DNA of 12,079 bases, taken from NCBI GenBank assembly GCA_041940385.1, contig JBGTSD010000094.1, forward strand, positions 1-12,079, written 5' to 3'. The first letter of the stretch is position 1. Every line of letters begins with the position of its first letter. The notes beneath the pieces were generated by a model. That model was not told where the DNA came from. It saw nothing but the letters and a program-made list of their open reading frames with translations, and searched no databases. The position numbers were made by a program, and so were the translations under genes. This document shows positions 1 to 6,098 of the stretch, piece by piece. This DNA comes from JACVCK01 sp041940385 (lineage in GTDB: Bacteria > Planctomycetota > Phycisphaerae > Phycisphaerales > UBA1924).

Positions 1-308
1 GAGCGGATGCCGCCGCCGACGGGGGTGGTGAGGGGGCCCTTGATGCCGACGAGGTACTTGCGGAAGTCCTCGAGGGTCTGGTCGGGGAGCCAGTTGCCGG
101 TCTGGTTGTAGGACTTCTCGCCGGCGAGGACTTCGTGCCAGTGGAGCTTGCGCTGGCCCTGGTAGGCCTTCTGGACCGCGGCGTCGAAGACCATGACGGA
201 GGCGCGCCAGATGTCGGGGCCGGTGCCGTCGCCTTCGATGAAGGGGATGATGGGGTCGTTGGGGACGGTGAGGCCGCGGGAGGCCGACATGGTGATGGGG
301 GTTGGCAT
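1..308 (-). CDS. icd: Isocitrate dehydrogenase (NADP-type), N-terminal part, cut by window edge
   Basis: The first 102 residues are visible. Family role: oxidative decarboxylation of isocitrate to 2-oxoglutarate in the cytosolic TCA cycle. Seen in the sequence: PIIPFIEGDGTGPDIW near residue 20, the DAAVQKAY and GEKS segments, and KGPLTTPVGGGIR at the truncated end, which closely match E. coli-type Icd. The window edge falls inside the next codon (TC.), which would be the substrate-binding and phosphorylatable serine of the GGGIRS motif. Two in-frame ATGs exist, at 308 and 290, and neither has a Shine-Dalgarno sequence. I chose 308 because TATATT ends six bases upstream, fitting a leaderless start; beginning at 290 would drop only six residues. 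The gene is divergent from gntR with 102 bp between starts. The family call is secure; cofactor preference is inferred from resemblance. Confidence 0.95.
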   Translation of the reverse strand, partial: MPTPITMSASRGLTVPNDPIIPFIEGDGTGPDIWRASVMVFDAAVQKAYQGQRKLHWHEVLAGEKSYNQTGNWLPDQTLEDFRKYLVGIKGPLTTPVGGGIR

Positions 309-320
309 GGGGGGAATATA
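309..320 (-). promoter_or_regulatory. Candidate -10 element of icd, leaderless spacing
   Basis: On the minus strand TATATT (320-315) is followed by exactly six C residues and then the ATG at 308. A transcription start about seven bases after the hexamer would fall on the A of the ATG. No convincing -35 hexamer lies 16-18 bases further upstream, so the promoter call rests on the -10 and its spacing. Confidence 0.45.
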
Positions 321-328
321 AGGCACCA

Positions 329-355
329 AGGCATCGAGGCAGCTAGGCATCGAGG
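329..355. repeat. Two direct copies of AGGCATCGAGG between icd and gntR
   Basis: The 11-base word AGGCATCGAGG occurs at 329-339 and again at 345-355, 16 bases apart start to start, immediately upstream of the icd -10 element. A looser relative, AGGCACCA, begins at 321. Such a repeat in a divergent promoter could bind a regulator of icd, but it may also be chance in G-rich DNA. Confidence 0.4.
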
Positions 356-375
356 TGGCGAGGGGACGGGGAGGG

Positions 376-410
376 TTGCATTGGGCGCGTTGTTCTAGTA
401 CATTAGAACA
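376..410 (+). promoter_or_regulatory. Candidate promoter of the gntR-peptidase operon
   Basis: A -35-like TTGCAT (376-381), a 17-base spacer and a -10-like TACATT (399-404) stand directly before the gntR ATG. The hexamer ends six bases before the ATG, so transcription would begin on or near the start codon. No Shine-Dalgarno sequence is present. The -10 overlaps the palindrome at 390-411, so repressor binding would block polymerase. Confidence 0.5.
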
Positions 411-411
411 A
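390..411. promoter_or_regulatory. Palindromic operator overlapping gntR -10 and start codon
   Basis: TTGTTCTA (390-397) and TAGAACAA (404-411) are perfect inverted arms separated by six bases; within the spacer T399 and A402 also match. The last A is the first base of the gntR ATG. An AT-rich dyad stands out against the G-rich surroundings and has the size and placement of a GntR-family dimer site. Autorepression is inferred from location and family behaviour. Confidence 0.6.
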
Positions 412-1376
412 TGGGCCGACGGGCGAACCTGGATTTCGAGAGCCCGGCGCCGCTGTATCACCAGATCGCGGAGGCGATTCGCGCGCGGATCGAGCGTGGG
501 GAGCTGGGGCCGGGGGATCCGCTGGATCCGGTGCGCGAGGCGGCGGAGGTCTGGGGGGTCAATCTGCACACGGTGCGGCACGCGTACGCGGAGCTGGCGC
601 GGGAGGGGCTGGTCGAGAGTCGTCGGGCGCTGGGGACGCGGGTGACGGGGCGGGTGAAGAAGCGCGCGGCGGGCGGTGAGCGGGAGGAGTTTGTCGCGCG
701 GGTTGCGCGCGAGGCCGCGGATCGCTGGGGAATGACGGCGCGGGAGCTTGGGGAGGAGTTGATCCGCCGCGGGTCCGACGGGGGGATGGATGGGGATGGG
801 CGCGAGGTGGTGTATGTGGTCGAGTGCAGTCAGCGTCAGTGCGAGGACTTGGCGCGGCAGCTCGAGGAGGCGTGGGATGTGGATGCGCGGCCGTGGTGCC
901 TGGATCGGGAGGGTGAGCCGCCTGAGGGCGCGGTGGTCGCGACGTACTTCCATTTCAATCAGGTGAGGTTGCGCTGGCCGCGGCGGTTGGCGCGGGTGCG
1001 GTTCGCGTCGATCGTGGTGGATCCGGGTTTGGCGCGGCGGGTGCGCGAGCATGCGGGTGTCGGCGCGGGGGAGCGGGTGACGGTGACGCTGCACGAGTTT
1101 GATCAGCCGACGCTGGACGCGGTGGCGGCGGACTTGTCGGTGGCGTTGCCGGCGGAGCGGTTCGAGGTGAAGACGAGGTTGATCGAGGGCGCGGGCGAGG
1201 CGGTGACGGGGCGTCGCAGGGGTGTGGCGCTCGTGGCGCCGCGGGTCTGGGGGCGGATGACGGAGGAGGAGCGATCGAGTGGTCGCGCGGTGGAGGCGCG
1301 GTACGTGTTCGACGCGGGCGATCTCGCGTCGATGGGACGGGAGCTGGGCTGGGCGAAGAAAGGGGCGAGGTCATGA
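411..1376 (+). CDS. GntR-family transcriptional regulator with unrecognised effector domain
   Basis: The 321-residue protein begins with a GntR winged helix-turn-helix at residues 12-80: PLYHQIAEAI starts the first helix, VREAAEVWGVNLHTVRHAYAEL (41-62) covers the recognition region, and GLVESRRALGTRV forms the wing. Residues of about 125-315 form an alternating strand/helix pattern (EVVYVVECSQRQ, VVATYFHFNQV, FASIVVD, RVTVTLHEFDQPTLDAVAADL, VALVAPRVWG) suggesting a two-lobed alpha/beta ligand domain. It is not obviously FCD or UTRA, and at this length it is larger than YtrA-type proteins, which have only a short tail. The ATG is chosen because the HTH begins soon after it and because promoter spacing fits. 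The stop overlaps the next start as ATGA, so the peptidase is translationally coupled. Likely role: ligand-responsive autorepressor of the two-gene operon. The ligand cannot be predicted. Confidence 0.85.
   Translation: MGRRANLDFESPAPLYHQIAEAIRARIERGELGPGDPLDPVREAAEVWGVNLHTVRHAYAELAREGLVESRRALGTRVTGRVKKRAAGGEREEFVARVAREAADRWGMTARELGEELIRRGSDGGMDGDGREVVYVVECSQRQCEDLARQLEEAWDVDARPWCLDREGEPPEGAVVATYFHFNQVRLRWPRRLARVRFASIVVDPGLARRVREHAGVGAGERVTVTLHEFDQPTLDAVAADLSVALPAERFEVKTRLIEGAGEAVTGRRRGVALVAPRVWGRMTEEERSSGRAVEARYVFDAGDLASMGRELGWAKKGARS
1361..1365 (+). promoter_or_regulatory. Ribosome binding site of the M1-like gene
   Basis: AGGGG lies seven bases before the ATG at 1373, inside the end of gntR. 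Together with the ATGA overlap it supports this start, and it shows that this gene is read with an SD, unlike gntR. Confidence 0.6.
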
Positions 1377-3037
1377 ACGTGGCGTTGCGGTGTTCGGTCG
1401 TGGTCGTGGTCGTGGCGGCGATGGTGGGCGCGTGCGCGGCGTGGGCGGGCGAGGCGGACGCGTCGGGCGGTGGTTGGCGGTGCGAGCGGATGGATGTGGT
1501 GATCGATCTGACGCGCGCGGCGGAGGGGACGGCGCGGATCGAGGGGGAGATGCGATTGGCGCTGGAGTTGGAGGCGTCGATGGGGCCAACGGTGTTCGTG
1601 AATCGGCGGCGCGAGGCGATGCGGTTCGTGGAGGCGTCGGGACCGGAGGGGACGACGGCGGAGCTGAACGCGACGAACGCGGAGTGGGAGCATTCGATGC
1701 TGCTGCACGTGCGCGCGGCGGAGGCGTATGCGCGCGGCGACGAGGCGATGGTGAGATTCGTGTGCGAGAACGACGGGGACGCGTTCCAGTGGAAGGTGAG
1801 CGAGGAGATCGCGTGCGCATCGTGGACGGAGGGTTGGTTGCCGTCGATGACGCCGGGTCCGGACGGAACGCGGAGCGCGGACCTGATGCGCTCGACGGGC
1901 AGGACGACGTTCAAGCTGCCGGCCGGGTGGCGGGCGATCACGAACGGGCGGCTGCTGGAGCGGACGGAGCGCGCGGACGGCGCGACGGAGGTGTGGGAGA
2001 CGGAGCAGCGGGTGGCGCGGTCGTTCGCGGCGGGACCGTACGAGGCGGCGTGGCACGATGTGAACGGGCGGAAGATCGGCGTGTACCTGCTCAGCGCGAA
2101 GCCGATGGGCGTGGATCGCCAGGTGGATCTGTTGGCGCGGGCGCTGGCGGCGCAGGAGGCGCGGTTCGGGCCGTATCCGTACCCGACGTACGCGATCGCG
2201 GAGATTCCGGACGGCGCGATGGAGTGGTACGCGTCGAGCGAGCAGGGATTCATCATGGCGGCGTCGCGGGCGTTTGAGTACGCGCACGGGAACCTGCCGC
2301 TGTGGGGCCACGAGATGGCGCACGGCTGGTGGGGCAACCTCGTCGGGACGACGGGGCCGGGGGCGATTCTGTGCTCGGAGTCGCTGGCGCAGTACAGCGC
2401 GGTGGTGGCGATCGAGGCGGTGGACGGCGAGGCGGCGGCGACGGAGTTCCTGCGGTTCTCGCGCGAGGGGTACTCCAAGCGACAGTGTGCGCGCGGGTAC
2501 TTCGAGATGATCCGGGACGGGCAGGACCGCGCGCTGTCGCTGCTCGACAACGACTTCGAGTGGCGGCACAACCTGTCGGACGCGAAGGGGCACTGGGTGT
2601 ACCACATGCTTCGCGGGCGGGTGGGCGACGAGGTGTTCTTCGCGACGCTGCGCGGGCTGATCGAGACGTTCGCGCGGCGGGATATCTCGCTGAACGACGT
2701 GCGCGCGGCGTTCATCATGGCGGCGCCGGACGCGGAGCTGGAGACGTTCTTCGCGCAGTGGCTCGATCGGCCCGGCGCCCCGGTGCTGGATGCGGCGTGG
2801 AGCGACGGCGAGCTGGTGATCACGCAAGCGCAGGGCGGCGAGCCCTACGACCTGCGGCTGGACGTGGCGCTGCAACTGGCGGACGGCTCGACCGAGCGGC
2901 GCACGGTGCGGATCACGGAGCGCGAGACGCGCTTCGCGATCGATCCGGGGCAATCGGTGACGAGCGTCATGCTCGACCCGGATCATCGCCTGCTCATCTG
3001 GACGCCGGAGTACGGCGAGCGCCCTTCGACGGAGTGA
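1373..3037 (+). CDS. Secreted M1-like (gluzincin) metallopeptidase homologue, possibly catalytically altered
   Basis: This 554-residue protein starts with a hydrophobic export signal (residues 1-25). Cleavage after AWA is plausible, and VGAC at 18-21 could be a lipobox. An M1-style N-terminal beta region covers about 35-225, the zinc-peptidase domain about 226-460, and a beta-rich tail after FFAQWLDRPGAPVL runs to the end. The zinc motif is intact: H313-E-M-A-H317, WWGN, then E336 at the family's X18 spacing. Two usual M1 features differ: the exopeptidase motif GAMEN reads GAMEW (281-285), and the catalytic tyrosine expected in YxKG is aspartate (D403 before K405-G406). It may therefore be a peptidase with modified specificity or a zinc-binding non-enzyme. 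It acts outside the cytoplasm and is coupled to gntR. Family confidence is high; the substrate is unknown. Confidence 0.88.
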   Translation: MNVALRCSVVVVVVAAMVGACAAWAGEADASGGGWRCERMDVVIDLTRAAEGTARIEGEMRLALELEASMGPTVFVNRRREAMRFVEASGPEGTTAELNATNAEWEHSMLLHVRAAEAYARGDEAMVRFVCENDGDAFQWKVSEEIACASWTEGWLPSMTPGPDGTRSADLMRSTGRTTFKLPAGWRAITNGRLLERTERADGATEVWETEQRVARSFAAGPYEAAWHDVNGRKIGVYLLSAKPMGVDRQVDLLARALAAQEARFGPYPYPTYAIAEIPDGAMEWYASSEQGFIMAASRAFEYAHGNLPLWGHEMAHGWWGNLVGTTGPGAILCSESLAQYSAVVAIEAVDGEAAATEFLRFSREGYSKRQCARGYFEMIRDGQDRALSLLDNDFEWRHNLSDAKGHWVYHMLRGRVGDEVFFATLRGLIETFARRDISLNDVRAAFIMAAPDAELETFFAQWLDRPGAPVLDAAWSDGELVITQAQGGEPYDLRLDVALQLADGSTERRTVRITERETRFAIDPGQSVTSVMLDPDHRLLIWTPEYGERPSTE

Positions 3038-3043
3038 ATGAAC

Positions 3044-3068
3044 AAGCCCCCGCGCTGGGCGGGGGCTT
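3044..3068. terminator. Hairpin terminator between convergent genes
   Basis: AAGCCCCCGC (3044-3053) pairs perfectly with GCGGGGGCTT (3059-3068) around a five-base loop. It lies seven bases after the peptidase stop and 30 bases after the stop of the convergent surface-protein gene. Neither side has a long T run, so it may act weakly in both directions. Confidence 0.65.
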
Positions 3069-3097
3069 AAAGGAGTGCGGATTCGAGGCGGGATCGG

Positions 3098-3991
3098 TCA
3101 GCGGCGGCGGCGCGGGCCGGCGATGGTCAGGCCGAGGAACGCGAGCACCGCGGCGCCGGGCGCGGGGATCTGGGGGAGCGCGCCGGTGAACGGCCGGCTC
3201 TGGAAGGAGCCGGTGGCGGTGAGGGTGTTGGCGATGAGCGCGCCGTCGATGTTGCCGTTCTGGAAGCGGACGGACGCGAGCGGCGCGAGGATCGAGCCCT
3301 CGACGCCGATGCCGCCGAGCTCAAGCGACGTCGTTTCGAAGAAGTTGAAGAGGATGCGATCGTCGGCGGCGCCGTTCAGATTGAACCCGAAGTTGCGCAT
3401 GCGGTTGTAGGCGCCGTCGACGTTGATGAGCACGGTGGCGCCGGTCGGCACGGAGATCTTGAAGGAGTTGGCGTTCTGGAGCGCGGCGGAGGAGACGGAG
3501 AAGACGTTGAGGCCGCTGCTCGTGCCGACGAGGTTGACGCCGCCCCACTGCACGGTGGTGCTGCCGGTGACGGCGAGCTCGGACCATGCGCTCGAGAGGG
3601 CGAGGATCTCGCTGCGGGCATTCTCGAAGGAGAAGGGCGCGGCGGCGTTGTAGGCGGAGCCGTTGGGGATCCCGACGCCGCGGAAGGCGGCGGCGCCGGC
3701 GTAGCGGATGTTGCCGTTGGCGACGGAGCCGTTGGACATGGAGATGGCGCCGGCGGTGATGATGTCGTCGCGCTGGCCGCGGGAGTTGGTGAGGGCGGCG
3801 CCGATGCCGACGCCGGAGAGCGAGATGCTGCCGCCGGCGGCGATGCGCCCGCCGACGGAGGTGTTGGCGATGGAGGCGCTGCCGAAGGTGAAGACGTTGT
3901 AGTCGGAGGCCTGGGGGAAGATGGGCGCACCGTGCGCGGAGGCGGCGACGACGGCGGCTGTGATGAGTGCGGCGGGGCTGGCGAGTTTCAT
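3098..3991 (-). CDS. Choice-of-anchor A surface protein with PAP-type C-terminal sorting signal
   Basis: The 297-residue protein has a signal peptide (MKLASPAALITAAVV..., cleavage near residue 20). A choice-of-anchor A domain follows: DYNVFTFGSASIANTSVGGR opens it and SILAPLASVRFQNGNIDGAL is the family's characteristic late segment. The C terminus has the layout of PEP-CTERM tails, a short motif, hydrophobic helix and terminal RRRR, but reads PAP (276-278) in place of PEP. Such tails direct proteins through an exosortase-type pathway in PEP-CTERM organisms; that this variant is processed likewise is inference. The role is probably a cell-envelope or matrix component. The ATG at 3991 is chosen because the signal peptide begins there; only a weak AGGT stands upstream. 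It converges on the peptidase gene across the hairpin. No exosortase gene is present in the window. Confidence 0.85.
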   Translation of the reverse strand: MKLASPAALITAAVVAASAHGAPIFPQASDYNVFTFGSASIANTSVGGRIAAGGSISLSGVGIGAALTNSRGQRDDIITAGAISMSNGSVANGNIRYAGAAAFRGVGIPNGSAYNAAAPFSFENARSEILALSSAWSELAVTGSTTVQWGGVNLVGTSSGLNVFSVSSAALQNANSFKISVPTGATVLINVDGAYNRMRNFGFNLNGAADDRILFNFFETTSLELGGIGVEGSILAPLASVRFQNGNIDGALIANTLTATGSFQSRPFTGALPQIPAPGAAVLAFLGLTIAGPRRRR

Positions 3992-4186
3992 GCTGTGACC
4001 TGTGCTGGAGGCGGCGACCGGGCCGCGCTCGCTGAGGCGTGTCAGGGGAATCGTGGGAAACGGCACGGGGCGGGGCCAGTGAACGAACGCTGGATGGCGA
4101 CGCCAAAGCAGGGGCCGGGTCGTCACAGACGGTCGCGATGCGGTTGGAGGGGGAGTTTCGGGGCCGGATTGACCGATAACTAGGGC
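3992..4186. other. Divergent intergenic region between surface protein and glycosyltransferase
   Basis: These 195 bases separate two divergent starts. I see no convincing promoter for the minus-strand gene and no supportable small ORF. The only regulatory candidate is the GATAAC hexamer next to the plus-strand ATG, listed separately. Confidence 0.5.
4175..4186 (+). promoter_or_regulatory. Possible -10 element of the glycosyltransferase gene
   Basis: GATAAC (4175-4180) ends exactly six bases before the ATG at 4187, the same spacing as at icd and gntR. It matches TATAAT at four of six positions. No good -35 is seen 17 bases upstream, and the AGGG at 4182-4185 is too close to the ATG to be a normal ribosome binding site. 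Confidence 0.3.
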
Positions 4187-5335
4187 ATGGGATTTCCCGT
4201 CTTCGTGAGCATGGGGTACGAGTCGCGGTACGCGCTCCTCGGGGCGATGGCGCGGGAGATGGCGGAGGCGTTCGCGGCGAAGGGGTGCGAGGTGAATCCG
4301 CCGGGCGGTGTGGAGGCGCTGCACGGGCGCGCGGGGATGGCGCTGTGGCTGAACTTCCTGGGGGATGTGAAGGACTTGTCGCCGCGGGTGACGGGGGCGG
4401 GCTCGCGGGTCGCGCTGGTGCAGTTCTTCGTGGATCATCCGCTGGCGCTGTGGGCGGAGCAGATGGACGTGCTGGCGCGGCTGCCGAACTTTCGGATGGC
4501 GCTGCCCTGCGTGGACGGGCTGCACCTCCTGAGGATGCGCTGGCCGACGCTGCGGCACGTGCACTGTCTGCACGGTGTGGGGCCGGGTGCGCTGGCGCCC
4601 ACGGAAGACCTCCAGGCCAATCGCGCCGTGGATGTCGTCGTGACGGGATCGATCGCGACGGAGGATGAGCTGGGCGGGATGCGGGCGAAGCTGCCGGCGC
4701 GCGTGCACGGCGTGTGCGCGGAGATGGTGGAGCTGATGGTGGAGCGGCCTCGGATGACGTTCGAGAGCGCGATGGACGTGTGCGCGGGCGGCGACGGGAT
4801 GATGACGGGCGAGTGGGCGCTCTTGCAGGGCGTGCAGCGGTACGTGGTGGCGGCGGTGAATCGGCGGCGGAGGATCGCGGCGGTGCGAGCGCTACGGGGA
4901 TTGAAGGTCGAGGTGTACGGGGGCGGCGCGTGGGAGGGTGTATGCGCGGATGCGGGTGCATCGTGGCGCGGGGAGGTGGCGTACGGGGAGCTTCCGGCGA
5001 CCTTGCGGCGGGCGCGGGTGTGCGTGGCGCTGGGGCCGACGCAGTTCACGGAGACGTTCAGCGAGCGGTTGCTGCTGAGTCTGGCCGCGGGGTGCGGGAC
5101 GGTGGCGGATGATCGACTGCTGGTGCGCCGTCACTTCGGGGGCGCGGGGTGCGTGGAGCTGTTCGATGCGGGCGAGATGAGCACGCTGCGCTCGGCGGTC
5201 GAGGGTCTGTTGAAGGATGGGGATCGCTGTGCGCAGATGGGTGTGCGCGGGCGCGCGGAGATTGAGCGTGCCCACCTCTGGGCGCATCGGCTCGAAACGC
5301 TGGCGCGGCTGGGGAACGACGCGATGGCGGCTTAG
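4187..5335 (+). CDS. CgeB-like family 1 glycosyltransferase
   Basis: The 382-residue protein lacks a signal peptide or membrane segment and is probably cytosolic. The N-terminal half is a divergent Rossmann-like region. The C-terminal part (about 240-375) resembles the Glyco_trans_1_2/CgeB domain of GT-B enzymes: VEVYGGG, then RARVCVALGPTQFTETFSER with E293-R294, then LLLSLAAGCGTVADDR ending at 310, and finally a helix containing HLWAHRLETLARL. These are the positions where family enzymes bind the nucleotide sugar and where the rotated gene end packs back. It probably adds a sugar to a polysaccharide, glycoprotein or maturing surface molecule; neither donor nor acceptor can be told from sequence. 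It stands alone, without other polysaccharide genes, and converges with the PGPGW gene so that the two stop codons overlap (TTAG). The start rests on frame and the leaderless-type spacing. Confidence 0.75.
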   Translation: MGFPVFVSMGYESRYALLGAMAREMAEAFAAKGCEVNPPGGVEALHGRAGMALWLNFLGDVKDLSPRVTGAGSRVALVQFFVDHPLALWAEQMDVLARLPNFRMALPCVDGLHLLRMRWPTLRHVHCLHGVGPGALAPTEDLQANRAVDVVVTGSIATEDELGGMRAKLPARVHGVCAEMVELMVERPRMTFESAMDVCAGGDGMMTGEWALLQGVQRYVVAAVNRRRRIAAVRALRGLKVEVYGGGAWEGVCADAGASWRGEVAYGELPATLRRARVCVALGPTQFTETFSERLLLSLAAGCGTVADDRLLVRRHFGGAGCVELFDAGEMSTLRSAVEGLLKDGDRCAQMGVRGRAEIERAHLWAHRLETLARLGNDAMAA

Positions 5336-5802
5336 GCGGAGGGCGCCGGCGCGGGCTCGCGGAATGACTGGCCGGCGTGATCGACCTCGAGCGGGGGCTT
5401 ATCGAATTTGGCGCGGAGCCAGTTGGCGGTCTTGAGGACTCTGCCGCGGGAGATCAGCCAGCGCTGGATCCGGTACTTGCCGGGGCAATCGGCGAGGGCG
5501 ACGCCGATGATGATGACGAGGATGCCCTGACCGGGGAGGACGAGCATGGCGACACCGGCGGCGATCAGCAGCCAGCCGAGGATGTTGCGGGCGATGCGCA
5601 GGGCGAGCGCGCGGCCGGGCCTGTTCTTCGAGAAGGTCGAGCGCTGGCGCTTCTGCTGCTGGAAGTAGTCGGCGGGCGCCTTCACGATGAGGACGACGGC
5701 GACGACGACCGTGATGACGATCGCGGCGATGGAGCCGATGGTCGTCCAGAGGAGCGCTTCCTTGTTGTCCTCGAGCCAGTTGGCGATGAAGGCGAGGTCC
5801 AT
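5332..5802 (-). CDS. PGPGW-type small inner membrane protein
   Basis: The 156-residue protein has a transmembrane helix at about 17-40 (LLWTTIGSIAAIVITVVVAV), a basic linker (KRQRSTFSKNRPGR), then a second hydrophobic stretch at about 73-105 containing LGWLLIAAGVAMLVLPGQG and ending ADCPGKYRIQRW. The GWLL...LPGxG hairpin is the signature of the PGPGW putative transmembrane family, whose function is not established. The tail of about 45 residues is soluble and rich in charged residues and proline. ATG 5802 is the only good start: it precedes an amphipathic N terminus and the first helix, although no Shine-Dalgarno is evident. The TAA stop overlaps the glycosyltransferase TAG on the opposite strand. 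The upstream region also serves the divergent HD-GYP gene. Confidence 0.8.
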   Translation of the reverse strand: MDLAFIANWLEDNKEALLWTTIGSIAAIVITVVVAVVLIVKAPADYFQQQKRQRSTFSKNRPGRALALRIARNILGWLLIAAGVAMLVLPGQGILVIIIGVALADCPGKYRIQRWLISRGRVLKTANWLRAKFDKPPLEVDHAGQSFREPAPAPSA

Positions 5803-6001
5803 GCGGGGACCGTAGACCGCGCAGATGAGGCGGGGATTGGATGAAGATGAAGGGATGTTTTCTCGGGCCCAACGCGGCAATTCTCGGGCGGCTGCGGCGG
5901 AATGCGGGGGATGTCGGGGCGACCCCCCGGCGGGCGCGACGGCCGCGGCAAACTCGGCACAGATGGCGCGAGGAGCGGATTCAGGGCAAACGCGGTGCGT
6001 T

Positions 6002-6026
6002 CGTGGCTGGTGCGAGGCGAGCCACG
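6002..6026. repeat. Inverted repeat upstream of the HD-GYP gene
   Basis: CGTGGCT (6002-6008) and AGCCACG (6020-6026) form a 7 bp stem around an 11-base loop, extendable by a T·G and a T-A pair. It lies 73 bases before the TTG start, in the 296-base region between the divergent PGPGW and HD-GYP genes. It could be a protein-binding dyad or an mRNA hairpin. I see no clear promoter or small gene in the rest of that region. Confidence 0.3.
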
Positions 6027-6098
6027 GATCGATAGGTCTGAGTCGCTGTCGCTCCGCCGGGTGGTCACCGGTCGCGGCGTGGGGAGTGCGCGATCGAG

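Noticed and set aside
955..2986. Long minus-strand open frames of over 600 codons opposite the gntR and peptidase genes
   Set aside because: They are rich in Arg, Pro, Ser and Ala, with no family signature, and lie antisense to two well-supported genes; high-GC DNA produces such frames.
5912..5935. GGGG-CGA-CCCC hairpin between PGPGW and HD-GYP genes
   Set aside because: The stem is short, has no T run, and is expected by chance in G/C-rich DNA.
5841..6035. Small plus-strand ORF between the PGPGW and HD-GYP genes
   Set aside because: No ribosome site, no recognisable domain, and composition typical of random high-GC frames.
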